Part shown: positions 19,421 to 28,849 of the stretch, piece by piece
Position numbering within the stretch: the stretch's first letter is position 1
Layout of the letters: each line of letters opens with the position of its first letter
Assembly: GCF_024347435.1 (NCBI RefSeq)
Contig: NZ_AP025480.1
Location: 2,480,001-2,544,000, forward strand
DNA length: 64,000 nucleotides
DNA from: Vibrio cyclitrophicus
Lineage (GTDB): Bacteria > Pseudomonadota > Gammaproteobacteria > Enterobacterales > Vibrionaceae
Direction of reading: 5' to 3'
Notes under the pieces: generated by a model
What the model was told of the DNA's origin: nothing
Databases searched by the model: none
The model's input: only the letters and a program-made list of their open reading frames with translations
Program-made: the position numbers and the translations under genes

Positions 19421-19505
19421 GCGGTCGTGGCGGAATTGGTAGACGCACCAGATTTAGGTTCTGGCGCCGAGAGGTGTGAGAGTTCAAGTCTCTCCGACCG
19501 CACCA
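19421..19505 (+). tRNA. tRNA-Leu(TAG), copy 9
   Basis: Same sequence as the other Leu copies; last gene of the array, 11 bp before the terminator. Confidence 0.97.
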
Positions 19506-19516
19506 TCATTAAATAG

Positions 19517-19545
19517 AACCCAGCTTTTTAGCTGGGTTTTGTTTT
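19517..19545 (+). terminator. Terminator of the tRNA array
   Basis: Stem AACCCAGCT / AGCTGGGTT, T-rich loop, then TTTTGTTTT. Confidence 0.92.
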
Positions 19546-19663
19546 ATCTGGAATATGCAAATCTGCTAGCCAAGTCACCAAGTATTCTCTTCTATAACCT
19601 CACTTTTAATACAATTTTATAAGACAATGTCAGCTCCATTTTCTAATTGAGTATGACTAGCCT

Positions 19664-20710
19664 ATGAAAACCCTCCCTTTAACGATCGGTTGCTACACGG
19701 ATACGCCAAGTAAAAGCCAAGGTGTTTATCAAACTCAGTTAGATCTAGAAACTGGAAAACTATTATCTCTAGAGCTGATCAGAAAATGCACTAACCCCTC
19801 TTTTGTTACTGCAACAAAGACAGGGATCTATACTGCATCTGAAGTTAATCAGCAAAAACAGCCCCAGCTCATTCATATACCTAATGTTGATTCGCAGATA
19901 ACGTCCAATGCAAGTCCCATCTCAGGAAATCACCCCTGTCACATCGCGATAGATCCACACAATAAGTTTGCTATCACGTCGCAATACTCATCAGGCACAT
20001 TCGATATCTTTAGCTTGAGTATCAATGGCAGCATCGATAAGCGACTCAAAACAATCAAGATGGTTGGTTCCGGGCCAAACAAAGAGCGACAAACCAGCCC
20101 ACACGCCCATCAATGTCTGTTCCTACAAAACTCACCACAGTTTGTGACCGTCGATCTCGGCACCGATCGCATCAACTTCTATTGCTTTGATGAAGAACAA
20201 GAAGAGTTCCTTGATGAGCCAATGCAGTCTATTAAGGTGCCCGCCGGCAATGGACCTCGTCATTTAATCTTTAACAAAGCTGAAGACAGAGCCTATGTGG
20301 TCTGTGAACTCTCTGAAACGTTACTGATTTTGGAAAAGGTTTTAGGCATTTGGAATGTAGTGGAAGAGATTGATGCATTGCCTAATATGGAGAAGGGAGA
20401 AGCCACAGCTGCGATTAAGCTATCCCCTGATGAACAATTCCTTTATGTTTCATGTCGACACCAATCAAGAATCAGCAACTTCAAAATCGACTCTGAGACT
20501 CAAAAACTGACTTTCATTGAAAGCTACGACACTGAAGGTAAATTCCCAAGAGACTTCCATATAACTGACGATGGGAAATGGCTTATCGCCGCCAACCAAC
20601 ACTCCAACAACATCACCTCATTCAAGCGAGATAATGAGGACGGTTCTTTGGTTTATACAGGCTACTCGTTAGAGCTAGATGCGCCTGTTTGTGTGACGCA
20701 ACAGCGATAG
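19664..20710 (+). CDS. Lactonase-family seven-bladed beta-propeller protein
   Basis: 348 aa without signal peptide, with repeated beta-strand pattern of the Pgl/YkgB lactonase family, in which E. coli Pgl hydrolyses 6-phosphogluconolactone. Family-type stretches: GNHPCHIAIDPHNKFAI, SPHAHQCLFL, VDLGTDRINFY, GNGPRHLIFNKAEDRAYVVCE, LSPDEQFLYVSCR and FPRDFHITDDGKWLIAANQ, the last three being consecutive blades. The exact substrate is not shown by sequence; Pgl activity is likely but another lactone is possible. Stands alone between the tRNA array and ubiF, sharing a convergent terminator with ubiF. Confidence 0.8.
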   Translation: MKTLPLTIGCYTDTPSKSQGVYQTQLDLETGKLLSLELIRKCTNPSFVTATKTGIYTASEVNQQKQPQLIHIPNVDSQITSNASPISGNHPCHIAIDPHNKFAITSQYSSGTFDIFSLSINGSIDKRLKTIKMVGSGPNKERQTSPHAHQCLFLQNSPQFVTVDLGTDRINFYCFDEEQEEFLDEPMQSIKVPAGNGPRHLIFNKAEDRAYVVCELSETLLILEKVLGIWNVVEEIDALPNMEKGEATAAIKLSPDEQFLYVSCRHQSRISNFKIDSETQKLTFIESYDTEGKFPRDFHITDDGKWLIAANQHSNNITSFKRDNEDGSLVYTGYSLELDAPVCVTQQR

Positions 20711-20725
20711 TAATCACCAGATACA

Positions 20726-20757
20726 AAAAAGGAGAGTATCAGCTCTCCTCTTCTTTT
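20726..20757. terminator. Convergent terminator between the lactonase gene and ubiF
   Basis: Stem GGAGAG / CTCTCC extended by an A-run on the left and T-rich sequence on the right; usable from both strands. Confidence 0.75.
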
Positions 20758-20778
20758 GTAACCAATTAAACTAGCGAC

Positions 20779-21954
20779 TTAAAGACCCAAGGCGTATTTC
20801 AATACTTGAGTTTTAATCGGCCCAGAGTTCTCTGCTAGTTTAAGTGCGGCATTACGTACAAACTTAAGCGGACCAATGTCGTTGCTGAATGTCTTGTAGA
20901 AAAAATCCATGCCACTCTGCATCATAAGGTTGTCGCCTCTTCTTATCACTTCGTAGCGTCTTGCTACAGACTGATTCAATTCCCCCTTTTCTTTGGTGAC
21001 ATCCAACAATACTGATACATCTTTGAAGCCTAAGTTAACACCCTGCCCAGCCAAAGGGTTGATCGTATGCGCAGAGTCTCCGACTAAAATACAGTTATTC
21101 TTCGAGTATGATTGAGCATGACGCCGAGTAAGGGGGAACGAACCAGAGTTGAGGACTTTGATGTCTCCCAATTCCGTAGGGAAATTAACAAGTACTTCAT
21201 TACGTAACTTTTCAGGGGTCATCGATGATAATTGCTTAATGCGAGATGGGGAGTCATACCAAACCAACGATCCCTGCCCGACTTCTTGACCGTCAGAGAT
21301 TAAAGAACACAAAGGCAGAAATGAACGAGGGCCACTTGGTAGAAATTGTTGCCAAGTAATATCTTGCTGAGGTTGTTCTGTTTCGACATTGATAAGCATA
21401 CAGTGTTGTCGATAATCCCAAGCCGTAATGCCAATTCCAGCATGTTGACGAACGACTGAGTTAGCACCATCAGCACCAACCACCCACTTCGCTGATAACT
21501 CAGTTCCTGATTGAAGCTTAACGATATTGGTTTCGCCATACTCAATCTCATCCAACTTTTCTGGACATAACAGTTCGAGATTGTCATGGGCATCAAATTG
21601 AGACCATAAGCCTAACTGAATCAGTCTGTTCTCGACAATATAGCCTAGACGGGGCAGATCCAGTGATGCAGCATCAAAACGAGTACGACACTCTGGATGT
21701 TCCCAAGTTTCCAATCGCTTGTAAGAACAAACGCGCATCGCTGCAATACTTTGCCATGCACCAAGAGCTTCAAGTAAATCGACCGATGCTTGAGAAATCG
21801 CCGACACACGAATGTCCATCGCTTGCGACTCATCAAAAGCTTGTGGGGCAAAACCTTCAATCACAGCAACACTCAGCCCTTGTTTCGCAAAGCCGATCGC
21901 TGTTGCCGCACCAACCATGCCACCACCAACTACCACAATATCGTAACTGTTCAT
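20779..21954 (-). CDS. ubiF: Ubiquinone C6-hydroxylase UbiF (flavoprotein monooxygenase)
   Basis: FAD-dependent hydroxylase acting on the 3-demethoxy ubiquinone intermediate (2-octaprenyl-3-methyl-6-methoxy-1,4-benzoquinol). 391 aa, the length of E. coli UbiF. FAD motifs: VVVGGGMVGAATAIG at residues 7-21, DIRVSAIS, WVVGADGANSVVRQ and GDSAHTINPLAGQGVNLGFKD. The ending KYALGL is shared with E. coli UbiF and separates it from UbiH and VisC. Divergent from miaB; the same ubiF-miaB-ybeZYX-lnt neighbourhood exists in E. coli. Confidence 0.93.
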   Translation of the reverse strand: MNSYDIVVVGGGMVGAATAIGFAKQGLSVAVIEGFAPQAFDESQAMDIRVSAISQASVDLLEALGAWQSIAAMRVCSYKRLETWEHPECRTRFDAASLDLPRLGYIVENRLIQLGLWSQFDAHDNLELLCPEKLDEIEYGETNIVKLQSGTELSAKWVVGADGANSVVRQHAGIGITAWDYRQHCMLINVETEQPQQDITWQQFLPSGPRSFLPLCSLISDGQEVGQGSLVWYDSPSRIKQLSSMTPEKLRNEVLVNFPTELGDIKVLNSGSFPLTRRHAQSYSKNNCILVGDSAHTINPLAGQGVNLGFKDVSVLLDVTKEKGELNQSVARRYEVIRRGDNLMMQSGMDFFYKTFSNDIGPLKFVRNAALKLAENSGPIKTQVLKYALGL

Positions 21955-22262
21955 ATTTTGTACTTATCAGTTTGATTCTTTGACTATTTTTGATTGTACT
22001 TTTTCATAACTAACTTGTAACCAAAAACCTTATTTGAAAAAAGGGTTATCCCTTATGGTATATGGCGTTAACGATAATAAAAACCACTACAAAAGAGATT
22101 TGTTCAGACTACTAGTCAGTCGGTTTTGAAACCAGTACAATACGCCGCTTGCCGCTATAGACCGTCATAAGATTGAATACCGATTTATGACGAACCAGAC
22201 TAGCGGATGAATAATGGGCGATTTGCTCCCTTAAATTAAACTAACGATCGAGCGAACATATA
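21955..22262. promoter_or_regulatory. Divergent ubiF/miaB intergenic region with inverted repeat
   Basis: 308 bp without gene. Contains CGTCATAA (22163-22170) and TTATGACG (22185-22192), a perfect 8-bp inverted repeat with 14 bp between arms, and a short GGTTT-TG-AAACC hairpin at 22122-22133. Could be an operator or part of the miaB leader; no known regulator consensus recognised. Confidence 0.4.
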
Positions 22263-23687
22263 ATGAGTAAGAAACTGCTAATTAAAACTTGGGGCTGTCA
22301 GATGAATGAATACGATTCATCAAAAATGGCCGACCTGCTTAACGCTGCAAATGGCTATGAGCTAACTGAAGTACCTGAGGAAGCAGACGTACTACTACTG
22401 AATACTTGTTCTATCCGCGAAAAAGCGCAAGAAAAAGTATTCCACCAGCTTGGTCGTTGGAAAACGCTTAAAGATAAAAAAGAAGGTGTAGTGATCGGTG
22501 TGGGTGGCTGTGTAGCCACTCAAGAAGGTGACCATATCCGTCAACGCGCTCCGTACGTAGACGTTATCTTTGGCCCACAAACATTACACCGCCTGCCAGA
22601 AATGATTAAGTCATCACTGTCTAACGAAAAGCCTGTAATGGACATCTCGTTCCCTGAGATCGAAAAATTTGATAACCTGCCAGAGCCAAAAGCAGACGGT
22701 GCAACTGCATTTGTTTCAATTATGGAAGGCTGTTCGAAGTACTGTACTTACTGTGTTGTGCCGTACACACGTGGTGAAGAAGTTAGCCGCCCAATGGATG
22801 ATGTACTATTCGAAGTTGCTCAACTTGCAGAGCAAGGCGTACGTGAAGTTAACCTACTTGGTCAGAACGTAAACGCGTATCGAGGCCCAACACACGAAGG
22901 CGATATCTGTTCATTCGCAGAGCTTCTTCGTCTTGTTGCTTCAATTGATGGTATCGACCGTATTCGCTTCACGACAAGCCACCCACTTGAGTTTGGTGAC
23001 GACATTATCGAAGTTTACAAAGATACACCTGAACTTGTGAGCTTCTTACACTTACCAGTACAAAGTGGTAGTGATCGTATTCTTACAATGATGAAGCGTC
23101 CACATACGGCTATCGAGTACAAGTCTATTATCCGTAAACTGCGTAAAGCTCGTCCTGATATTCAAATTAGTTCAGACTTTATTGTTGGTTTCCCAGGAGA
23201 GTCTAAACAAGACTTCCAAGATACGATGAAACTGATTAAAGAAGTTGATTTCGATATGAGCTTCAGCTTTATTTTCTCTCCGCGCCCAGGCACACCAGCA
23301 GCAGATTACCCATGTGATGTACCAACACAAGAGAAAAAAGATCGCCTGTGGGAACTGCAACAGACAATAAACACACAAGCTATGCGCTTTTCCCGCCTAA
23401 TGCTAGGCACAGAGCAGCGCATCCTTGTTGAAGGTCCATCAAGAAAGAACCTAATGGAACTGCGTGGCCGTACTGAAAACAGTCGTGTTGTGAACTTCGA
23501 AGGTTCTGCTGACCTAATCGGCCAGTTCGTAGATGTGAAGATCACCGAGGTGTACACCAACTCACTACGTGGTGAGTTAGTTCGCACAGAAAAAGATATG
23601 GGCTTACGCGTTGTAATGACTCCAGCAGAAATGATGGAAAAAACAAAACGCGAAGATGAGCTAGGTGTAGCCACGTTTACGCCATAG
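22263..23687 (+). CDS. miaB: tRNA-2-methylthio-N6-isopentenyladenosine synthase MiaB
   Basis: Radical-SAM methylthiotransferase that converts i6A37 to ms2i6A37 in tRNAs reading UNN codons. 474 aa. N-terminal cluster cysteines C12, C49 and C83; radical-SAM cysteines C157, C161 and C164 in [12 protein letters not shown] domain at the C-terminus. Begins [19 protein letters not shown], as in E. coli. A terminator-like hairpin follows, before ybeZ. Confidence 0.97.
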   Translation: MSKKLLIKTWGCQMNEYDSSKMADLLNAANGYELTEVPEEADVLLLNTCSIREKAQEKVFHQLGRWKTLKDKKEGVVIGVGGCVATQEGDHIRQRAPYVDVIFGPQTLHRLPEMIKSSLSNEKPVMDISFPEIEKFDNLPEPKADGATAFVSIMEGCSKYCTYCVVPYTRGEEVSRPMDDVLFEVAQLAEQGVREVNLLGQNVNAYRGPTHEGDICSFAELLRLVASIDGIDRIRFTTSHPLEFGDDIIEVYKDTPELVSFLHLPVQSGSDRILTMMKRPHTAIEYKSIIRKLRKARPDIQISSDFIVGFPGESKQDFQDTMKLIKEVDFDMSFSFIFSPRPGTPAADYPCDVPTQEKKDRLWELQQTINTQAMRFSRLMLGTEQRILVEGPSRKNLMELRGRTENSRVVNFEGSADLIGQFVDVKITEVYTNSLRGELVRTEKDMGLRVVMTPAEMMEKTKREDELGVATFTP

Positions 23688-23697
23688 GTAATACAAC

Positions 23698-23720
23698 TGT
23701 TTGAGCACAAAGCTCAAACA
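23698..23720 (+). other. Hairpin after miaB stop
   Basis: Perfect 9-bp stem TGTTTGAGC / GCTCAAACA with loop ACAAA directly after the miaB stop, no T-run. May stabilise the 3' end; the terminator is the next hairpin. Confidence 0.5.
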
Positions 23721-23775
23721 CAAAGCTTGAAATTACCTAACTAAGTGACCATCTTAGAAATAGGGAATCACCATC

Positions 23776-23819
23776 AGAAGCCCGGTCTAAATCGGGCTTC
23801 TTGCTCTTTTTTTTTTTAT
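23776..23819 (+). terminator. Terminator between miaB and ybeZ
   Basis: Stem AGAAGCCCG / CGGGCTTCT, then TGCTC and an uninterrupted run of more than ten T. Confidence 0.9.
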
Positions 23820-23852
23820 TTAAGAGAGAATGGTACAAAATGAGAGGCTAAT

Positions 23853-24974
23853 TTGAGCAATAAAATCGTTACCTTAGAGATAAATCTAGAACCAGCAGAT
23901 AACAAGCGCTTGGCAAGTTTATGCGGACCATTCGACGACAACATAAAGCACCTTGAGCGTCGTCTTGGCGTTGAGATTAACTACCGTAGCAACTTCTTCA
24001 CTATCGTCGGTAAACCTCACACTACAGCCGCAGCTTTAGACATCATCAAGCACCTCTATGTTGAAACGGCTCCTGTTAAAGGCAACATAATTGATATCGA
24101 ACCAGAGCAAGTGCATCTAGCGATCGCGGAGTCTGGTATTTTGGAGCAACACGTCGAGTCTGAGATTGACTACGGCAAAGAAGTGACCATTAAGACTAAA
24201 AAAGGCGTCATTAAACCTCGTACGCCGAACCAAGCACAATACCTAATGAATATGGTCACTCATGACATCACTTTTGGTATTGGACCTGCTGGTACGGGTA
24301 AAACGTACTTAGCTGTTGCGGCTGCGGTTGATGCACTTGAACGTCAAGAAGTTCGCCGAATCCTACTAACTCGCCCAGCCGTCGAAGCAGGTGAGAAGCT
24401 TGGTTTCCTTCCTGGAGATCTAAGCCAGAAAGTCGATCCATATTTGCGTCCACTTTACGATGCGCTGTTTGAGATGCTCGGCTTTGAACGAGTTGAGAAA
24501 TTGATTGAACGTAACGTAATTGAAGTTGCACCACTGGCTTACATGCGTGGTCGTACATTGAATGATGCGTTCATCATTCTTGATGAGAGCCAAAACACTA
24601 CGGTAGAACAGATGAAAATGTTCTTAACGCGTATCGGCTTTAACTCACGCGCTGTCATCACAGGTGATATCACTCAAATCGATTTACCTCGAGGGGCAAA
24701 ATCAGGCCTACGCCATGCAACTGAAGTGCTTAGTGAAGTTGATGACATTAGCTTTAACTTCTTCATGTCTGAAGACGTCGTTCGTCATCCTGTCGTTGCT
24801 CGTATCGTTAATGCCTACGAGAAGTGGGAAGCCAAAGACCAAAAAGAGCGTAAAGAGTTTGAGGCCCGTAAACGTGAAGAACGAGAAGCCAAACTTCTTG
24901 AGGCTCAGCAAGCTGTTACGACACAATTAGCAACACAAAATAGTTCTGTCATTGCAGAGCAAGGTGATAAATAG
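23853..24974 (+). CDS. ybeZ: PhoH-like ATPase YbeZ
   Basis: P-loop ATPase that physically and genetically partners the rRNA-maturation nuclease YbeY. 373 aa. A KH-like N-terminal part is followed by the PhoH core: GPAGTGKTYLAVAAAV (Walker A, near residue 150), ILLTRPAVEAGEKLGFLPGDL, and FIILDESQNTT (Walker B). The last 45 residues are a charged, Gln-rich helix. TTG start with AGAGG upstream. Stop codon is immediately followed by the ybeY start. Confidence 0.93.
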   Translation: MSNKIVTLEINLEPADNKRLASLCGPFDDNIKHLERRLGVEINYRSNFFTIVGKPHTTAAALDIIKHLYVETAPVKGNIIDIEPEQVHLAIAESGILEQHVESEIDYGKEVTIKTKKGVIKPRTPNQAQYLMNMVTHDITFGIGPAGTGKTYLAVAAAVDALERQEVRRILLTRPAVEAGEKLGFLPGDLSQKVDPYLRPLYDALFEMLGFERVEKLIERNVIEVAPLAYMRGRTLNDAFIILDESQNTTVEQMKMFLTRIGFNSRAVITGDITQIDLPRGAKSGLRHATEVLSEVDDISFNFFMSEDVVRHPVVARIVNAYEKWEAKDQKERKEFEARKREEREAKLLEAQQAVTTQLATQNSSVIAEQGDK

Positions 24975-25436
24975 ATGTCTATTGAACTAGACCTGCAATT
25001 AGCGGTCGAAAATGAGCAAGGTCTTCCAACCGAACAAGATATTCAGCTTTGGTTAAATAAGACTATTCCTCAGTTTCAAGAGAACGCCGAGTTGACGGTT
25101 CGTATCGTAGATACACAAGAAAGCCACCAGCTTAATCATGAATACCGTGGAAAAGATAAGCCAACTAACGTGCTGTCTTTTCCATTCGAGGCTCCTCCAG
25201 GGATAGAGTTAGATCTACTGGGTGACCTCATTATCTGTCGCCAAGTCGTCGAAAAAGAAGCAGAAGAGCAAAATAAGCCTCTGTTAGCACACTGGGCTCA
25301 TATGGTTGTACATGGCAGTCTGCATCTGCTAGGTTATGATCATATCGAAGATGATGAAGCTGAAGAGATGGAGTCACTCGAGACAGAAATCATGCAAACT
25401 ATGGGGTTTGAAGACCCGTATATTCTAGAAAAGTAA
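24975..25436 (+). CDS. ybeY: Endoribonuclease YbeY
   Basis: Zinc-dependent RNase needed for 16S rRNA 3' maturation and 70S quality control. 153 aa with the family motif [13 protein letters not shown] giving zinc ligands H113, H117 and H123. [15 protein letters not shown] is the other conserved block. Zero-gap coupling with ybeZ, corC follows after 120 bp that contain a small hairpin (GCTATCA / TGATAGC). Confidence 0.95.
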   Translation: MSIELDLQLAVENEQGLPTEQDIQLWLNKTIPQFQENAELTVRIVDTQESHQLNHEYRGKDKPTNVLSFPFEAPPGIELDLLGDLIICRQVVEKEAEEQNKPLLAHWAHMVVHGSLHLLGYDHIEDDEAEEMESLETEIMQTMGFEDPYILEK

Positions 25437-25556
25437 ATTGATTCTAGTAAAGTAGGTTGCAGAGAAACAATAACTCATCGAACCTGTGGTTTTCGCAGGA
25501 ATCTGAGTTGTAACGTGTGCTATCACACTTCTGATAGCGTTATTTTTTGAGAAATC

Positions 25557-26447
25557 ATGAACGAAGGTAACCCCCCCACTTCTGAGGGAAGCAAAAAATC
25601 TGAAGGTCCGAGTAGAAAGTCCTTCTTTGAACGCCTAGGCCAACTATTTCAAGGTGAAGTAAAAGATCGCCAAGAGCTCGTAGATGTAATCCGCGACTCA
25701 GAAATTAATGACCTAATTGACCACGACACGCGCGACATGCTCGAAGGTGTTATGGAAATTTCAGAGATGCGAGTACGCGATATCATGCTACCTCGCTCTC
25801 AAATGGTTACAGTTGAACGCACCGATGATTTAGATACATTGATTGCGCTTATTACTGATGCTCAACACTCTCGCTATCCGGTGATCAGTGAAGATAAAGA
25901 CCATGTAGAAGGCATTCTATTAGCGAAGGACCTACTTAAGTATTTGGGTTCAGAAAGCGCCCCATTTGACATCGAACAAGTGATCCGCCCTGTTGTAGTT
26001 GTACCTGAAAGCAAACGCGTTGATCGCCTGCTCAAGGAATTCCAAGAAGAGCGTTACCACATGTCTATCGTTGTGGATGAATTTGGCGGTGTATCTGGCC
26101 TAGTAACCATTGAAGATATCCTCGAAGAAATCGTTGGTGAAATTGAAGACGAGTTCGACGATGAAGAAGAGTTAGACATTCGTAAGCTGAGCAAGCATAC
26201 CTTCTCTGTTAAAGCTTTAACCACTATTGAAGATTTCAACGATACATTTGGAACCACCTTTAGTGATGATGAAGTGGATACAGTTGGCGGTATGGTGATG
26301 ACAGCACTCGGTCATCTACCGGTTCGTGGAGAAATTGTAGAAATTGGAAGCTACCATTTCAAAATAACGTCCGCAGATAATCGTCGTGTGATTCAGCTAC
26401 AGGTAACTATACCTGATGAGCAACCTCTTCCGACTATCGAAGAATAA
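25557..26447 (+). CDS. corC: CorC/YbeX CBS-domain protein
   Basis: Cytoplasmic two-CBS protein linked to Mg2+/Co2+ efflux with CorA, and more recently to ribosome function with YbeY. 296 aa: [14 protein letters not shown] opens the CBS pair (about residues 70-195), [25 protein letters not shown] closes it, and a transporter-associated C-terminal domain follows ([22 protein letters not shown]). No membrane segment. In line with lnt, 32 bp downstream. Confidence 0.93.
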   Translation: MNEGNPPTSEGSKKSEGPSRKSFFERLGQLFQGEVKDRQELVDVIRDSEINDLIDHDTRDMLEGVMEISEMRVRDIMLPRSQMVTVERTDDLDTLIALITDAQHSRYPVISEDKDHVEGILLAKDLLKYLGSESAPFDIEQVIRPVVVVPESKRVDRLLKEFQEERYHMSIVVDEFGGVSGLVTIEDILEEIVGEIEDEFDDEEELDIRKLSKHTFSVKALTTIEDFNDTFGTTFSDDEVDTVGGMVMTALGHLPVRGEIVEIGSYHFKITSADNRRVIQLQVTIPDEQPLPTIEE

Positions 26448-26479
26448 CAACTTCTCTCTAAAGAGATGACAGAAATTAG

Positions 26480-27994
26480 ATGACTAAGACCTTTATTCAT
26501 CGCCTATTACGGCCGCTTGCGGCCGTTTTTGTTGGCGCTATAACCACCCTTTCATTCGCTCCATATTCCATATGGCCTCTTGCTATTATCAGCCCTGCTT
26601 TGTTGCTGCTATTGATCCACAACCGCTCTCCTAAAAGTGCGCTTTGGATTGGCTACGCATGGGGTTTAGGTCAGTTCACAACAGGTATTAGCTGGGTATA
26701 CGTCAGCATTGATGGTTTTGGCGGCATGCCACTTGCGGCCAACCTGTTTTTGATGGCATTGCTTGTAGGCTATCTAGCCGTATATTCAGGCCTCTTTACC
26801 TGGAGTCTAAACAAATTCTTCCCTGCTAATAACCTAAGTCGCTTTTTCCTCGCGGCCCCAGCATTGTGGTTAATCTCTGACTGGTTACGCGGTTGGGTAA
26901 TGACAGGATTCCCTTGGCTTTGGTTAGGCTACAGCCAAATCGACTCTCCACTAAGTTCATTCGCACCGATTGGTGGTGTCGAGCTTGTGACGCTAGCGAT
27001 TATTGTGTCAGCTTCTGCACTCGCTTATACGATCATAAATAAAGCGTGGAGTGTCGGCATCATACCTGCAGTTGTCTTAAGTGCAGGTTTCGGTCTTCGA
27101 AATATCGATTGGGTGACACCGAACCCTGAAAAAACCACCTCAGTGGTATTGATTCAAGGTAACGTCGACCAAGACAGCAAATGGCTACCTAGCCATCGCT
27201 GGCCAACGATGATGAAGTACACCGATTTGAGTAGAGAAAACTGGGACGCTGATATCATCATCTGGCCTGAAGCCGCTATTCCAGCATTCGAAGTTGAGAT
27301 TCCATCTTTCCTACGTAACTTAGATAGCGCAGCGAAAATGAACAACAGTGCAATTATCACAGGTGTGTTAAATCAATCTGAAGATAAGAAGTACTACAAC
27401 AGTGTTCTTTCTCTGGGAGTCAATCCATACGGTGAGTACAGCTATGATCCAGACGAACGCTATCATAAACATCATCTTCTACCATTTGGTGAATTTGTGC
27501 CGTTTGAGGATATCCTACGCCCGTTAGCACCGTTCTTTAACTTGCCAATGTCATCATTTAGCCGTGGCGATTTCGTTCAGCCAAACATCGTGGCAAATGG
27601 TCGTCATCTAGCACCAGCGCTTTGTTATGAGATCATCTTCAATGATCAAGTGAGACAAAACGTAACGGATGAAACTGACTTTATCTTAACACTCTCTAAC
27701 GATGCGTGGTTTGGTCGTTCTATTGGCCCGTTGCAACATATGGAAATCGCACAAATGCGTGCTCTGGAGTTGGGGAAGCCGCTGATTCGCTCAACCAACA
27801 ATGGCGTAACGGCAGTAACGGATCACAAAGGCAAGATCATCAAACAAATACCGCAGTTTGAAACCGCAGTATTGAAAGCTGAGCTAATCTCAACGGATGG
27901 TCAAACCCCTTATCACGTGGTCGGTACTTGGCCGCTGTATATCTGGGCGTTACTGAGTTTAGTAGCGGGCTGGTTTATGAGAAGAAAAGACTAG
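26480..27994 (+). CDS. lnt: Apolipoprotein N-acyltransferase
   Basis: Adds the third acyl chain to the N-terminal Cys of lipoproteins in the inner membrane. 504 aa: six or more N-terminal membrane segments, a periplasmic nitrilase domain with [23 protein letters not shown] (catalytic Glu), [10 protein letters not shown] and PALCYEIIF (nucleophile Cys382), then a C-terminal membrane segment ending FMRRKD. Provides substrates matured for Lol transport, matching lolB elsewhere in the window. The stop codon overlaps a 7-bp tandem repeat. Confidence 0.95.
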   Translation: MTKTFIHRLLRPLAAVFVGAITTLSFAPYSIWPLAIISPALLLLLIHNRSPKSALWIGYAWGLGQFTTGISWVYVSIDGFGGMPLAANLFLMALLVGYLAVYSGLFTWSLNKFFPANNLSRFFLAAPALWLISDWLRGWVMTGFPWLWLGYSQIDSPLSSFAPIGGVELVTLAIIVSASALAYTIINKAWSVGIIPAVVLSAGFGLRNIDWVTPNPEKTTSVVLIQGNVDQDSKWLPSHRWPTMMKYTDLSRENWDADIIIWPEAAIPAFEVEIPSFLRNLDSAAKMNNSAIITGVLNQSEDKKYYNSVLSLGVNPYGEYSYDPDERYHKHHLLPFGEFVPFEDILRPLAPFFNLPMSSFSRGDFVQPNIVANGRHLAPALCYEIIFNDQVRQNVTDETDFILTLSNDAWFGRSIGPLQHMEIAQMRALELGKPLIRSTNNGVTAVTDHKGKIIKQIPQFETAVLKAELISTDGQTPYHVVGTWPLYIWALLSLVAGWFMRRKD

Positions 27995-28027
27995 ATTCGA
28001 GATTCGAGATTCGAGATTCGAGATTCG
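27993..28027. repeat. 7-bp tandem repeat AGATTCG x 5
   Basis: Five perfect copies beginning inside the lnt stop codon. Fourteen bp later comes the lnt terminator. Confidence 0.97.
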
Positions 28028-28040
28028 ACGAAAAGTTGTT

Positions 28041-28071
28041 AAGGGTTGGCTGATTCAGTCAACCCTTTCTT
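28041..28071 (+). terminator. Terminator of the corC-lnt unit
   Basis: Stem AAGGGTTGGCTG / CAGTCAACCCTT with one mismatch, 3-nt loop, then TTCTTATTG. Confidence 0.75.
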
Positions 28072-28112
28072 ATTGTTACAGCTTAAAATTGAAGACGCTA
28101 TCGTTCAGTTTT

Positions 28113-28583
28113 TTACGGCTTAAGTGCCTTGCGGCTAAACCCTTTCGAACCGCATTTAATACAAGGAATAATCGTTGTAGGGTGATTATATTCGGTTTGA
28201 TGCCCACATTCATCACATACCAATGTGCCTAACCCTATCACTTCATCTGCTTGATATAATCCTTGATGCTCTAGATCTTGGAACAGCTCAACCCACTCCA
28301 CCTTAGTACGATCAGTTATGTCCAGTAACCCTTGCCAAATAGAGTCTGTAATCATCAAATAGAATGGGCCATTTTTGCTCTCTTCATAGCTTTCTGAGAA
28401 CTCTTTCAAGTCCGACTTCACATAAGCTGAGATCAGCGACAGCTCATCTTTGGTCATGTCGTTGGCCGCTTTTGCTAACTTACCTGATGTTTCAATTTTG
28501 TTGTTGAGTTCTTCAGGACTATGCTTCAGCGTTTCAATCACCTCTTCGACAACTTCTTCATAAAGTGCTTTTTTCTTCGGCAT
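28113..28583 (-). CDS. ybeL: Zinc-ribbon protein YbeL (DUF1451 family)
   Basis: 156-aa cytoplasmic protein with an N-terminal acidic helical half and a C-terminal zinc ribbon: C-D-E-C-G-H and C-I-K-C-G-S give the two CxxC pairs. Family role unknown. Start chosen at MPKKKALYEE because AGGAGG lies six to seven bases upstream; the in-frame ATG at 28598 would overlap that ribosome site. Divergent from leuS, as ybeL and leuS are in E. coli. Confidence 0.88.
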   Translation of the reverse strand: MPKKKALYEEVVEEVIETLKHSPEELNNKIETSGKLAKAANDMTKDELSLISAYVKSDLKEFSESYEESKNGPFYLMITDSIWQGLLDITDRTKVEWVELFQDLEHQGLYQADEVIGLGTLVCDECGHQTEYNHPTTIIPCIKCGSKGFSRKALKP

Positions 28584-28849
28584 AAAAAACCTCCTCAAGA
28601 TTACATACTTTTATCTTAGTTAACGTGTGCAAAGTTAAGCGACGAATCCTTAACAAACAAATGCAATTCGTACCTTTAAGCATAGCTGTCGTGAGTAATT
28701 AGGTGGAATTTACGTAATCAACCATGCAGCAACTGCAAGTATGACGGGTATAACTATTGTTGTACTCAGCTGCTTTAGGTATTCTATGACGATCTGTAAG
28801 ATTCTGTTCTAACCGAACTCACAAATTCCAAGATAACCGGATACCATCG

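Larger units (their letters stand above)
16909..19505 (+). repeat. 19-gene tRNA array (Met, Leu, Gln) built from tandem repeats
   Basis: One promoter, 19 tRNA genes and one terminator with no CDS between. Order: Met-Leu-Gln-Met-Leu-Gln-(Leu-Gln)x4-Leu-Met-Leu-Met-Leu. All copies of each isoacceptor look identical to the base. Spacers recur too: the 68-bp Gln-Leu spacer at 17971 is repeated at 18855, and 124-bp spacers at 18229 and 18542 differ at only a few positions. The ancestral order agrees with the E. coli metT-leuW-glnU operon beside ubiF. Confidence 0.95.
19008..19505 (+). repeat. Perfect 249-bp tandem duplication (Met + Leu) x 2
   Basis: 19008-19256 and 19257-19505 read identically, spacers included. 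Each unit is a 32-bp AT-rich spacer, tRNA-Met, a 55-bp spacer and tRNA-Leu. The two identical reverse-strand reading frames through them are by-products of this duplication. Confidence 0.95.

Noticed and set aside
16909..19505. CRISPR array
   Set aside because: Regular repeats are tRNA genes of 75-85 nt with encoded CCA, not short repeats with unique spacers.
19069..19509. Two identical 62-63-codon reverse frames (MVRSERLELSHLSAP...)
   Set aside because: They read the tRNA genes backwards; identical because of the 249-bp duplication.
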